Made by a program: the position numbers and the translations under genes
The notes under the pieces: model-generated
Seen by the model: only the letters and a program-made list of their open reading frames with translations
Told to the model about the DNA's origin: nothing
Database searches by the model: none
In this document: positions 62,479-64,000 of the stretch, in pieces
Numbering within the stretch: position 1 is the first letter of the stretch
How the letters are laid out: every line of letters begins with the position of its first letter
Assembly: GCA_963733935.1 (NCBI GenBank)
Contig: CAVTEQ010000015.1
Span: 372,001 to 436,000 of the forward strand
Length of the DNA: 64,000 nucleotides
Direction of reading: 5' to 3'
From: JAHFUA01 sp963733935
GTDB lineage: Bacteria; Acidobacteriota; Terriglobia; Terriglobales; Acidobacteriaceae

Positions 62479-64000
<1,522 letters not shown>

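Overview
The window is about 62% G+C, gene-dense chromosomal DNA and suggests a member of the Acidobacteriota (Terriglobia-like). The grounds are an Oar-type TonB-dependent receptor with an N-terminal carboxypeptidase-regulatory domain, a DUF6677 protein, zinc-ligand forms of S4, S14 and L36, and the overall gene content. This is inference; no rRNA or tRNA gene was seen.

Layout. 44-10076: an exported YceI-like protein, a GAF-GAF sigma-54 activator, a small gene plus eutBC (ethanolamine ammonia-lyase without shell or reactivase genes), pfkA, a TPR protein, a di-heme oxidoreductase and a small hypothetical. 10278-17486: a probable transition-metal locus with a P1B-like ATPase lacking the usual CPx motif, an RcnR/CsoR-type repressor with two operator-like palindromes, a 42-residue membrane miniprotein, a TonB-dependent receptor and three His/Cys-rich exported proteins. 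17545-32822: hydrolases, an SH3 lipoprotein, a DUF309-aminotransferase fusion, DinB, MscS, an M24 peptidase, GNAT, a GT39 glycosyltransferase and nrnA. 25956-27127 is a gene-poor relic and repeat region. 31848-42031: the conserved rimP-nusA-infB-DUF503-rbfA-nrnA cluster (minus strand), interrupted by two tandem DUF4034 paralogues on the plus strand. 42180-44196: guaB and a VanZ-like gene. 44290-64000: the complete S10-spc-alpha ribosomal cluster with tuf and part of fusA, all minus strand, ending at a strong terminator after rplQ.

The most unusual structure lies between the genes. Nearly every spacer above about 40 bp in the ribosomal cluster, and many elsewhere, is made of repeats. One class is short arrays of degenerate heptamers (a different word at each locus, often facing a reverse-complement arm), whose first unit commonly starts at or inside the stop codon of the upstream gene. 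A second class is a cassette of tandem triloop hairpins (loops TCT/TCC or AGA/GGA). Further palindrome families (GGTGCCCCACCC type, three-hairpin cluster, GGCGGGC type) fill other spacers, and one sits inside a glycosyltransferase coding sequence.

Many genes (pfkA, TPR, MscS, M24, DUF6677, GT39, vanZ, rplQ, fusA) are broken by single-base indels. Because essential genes are affected, sequencing or assembly error is the simplest explanation, so most are annotated as whole genes with the lesion noted.
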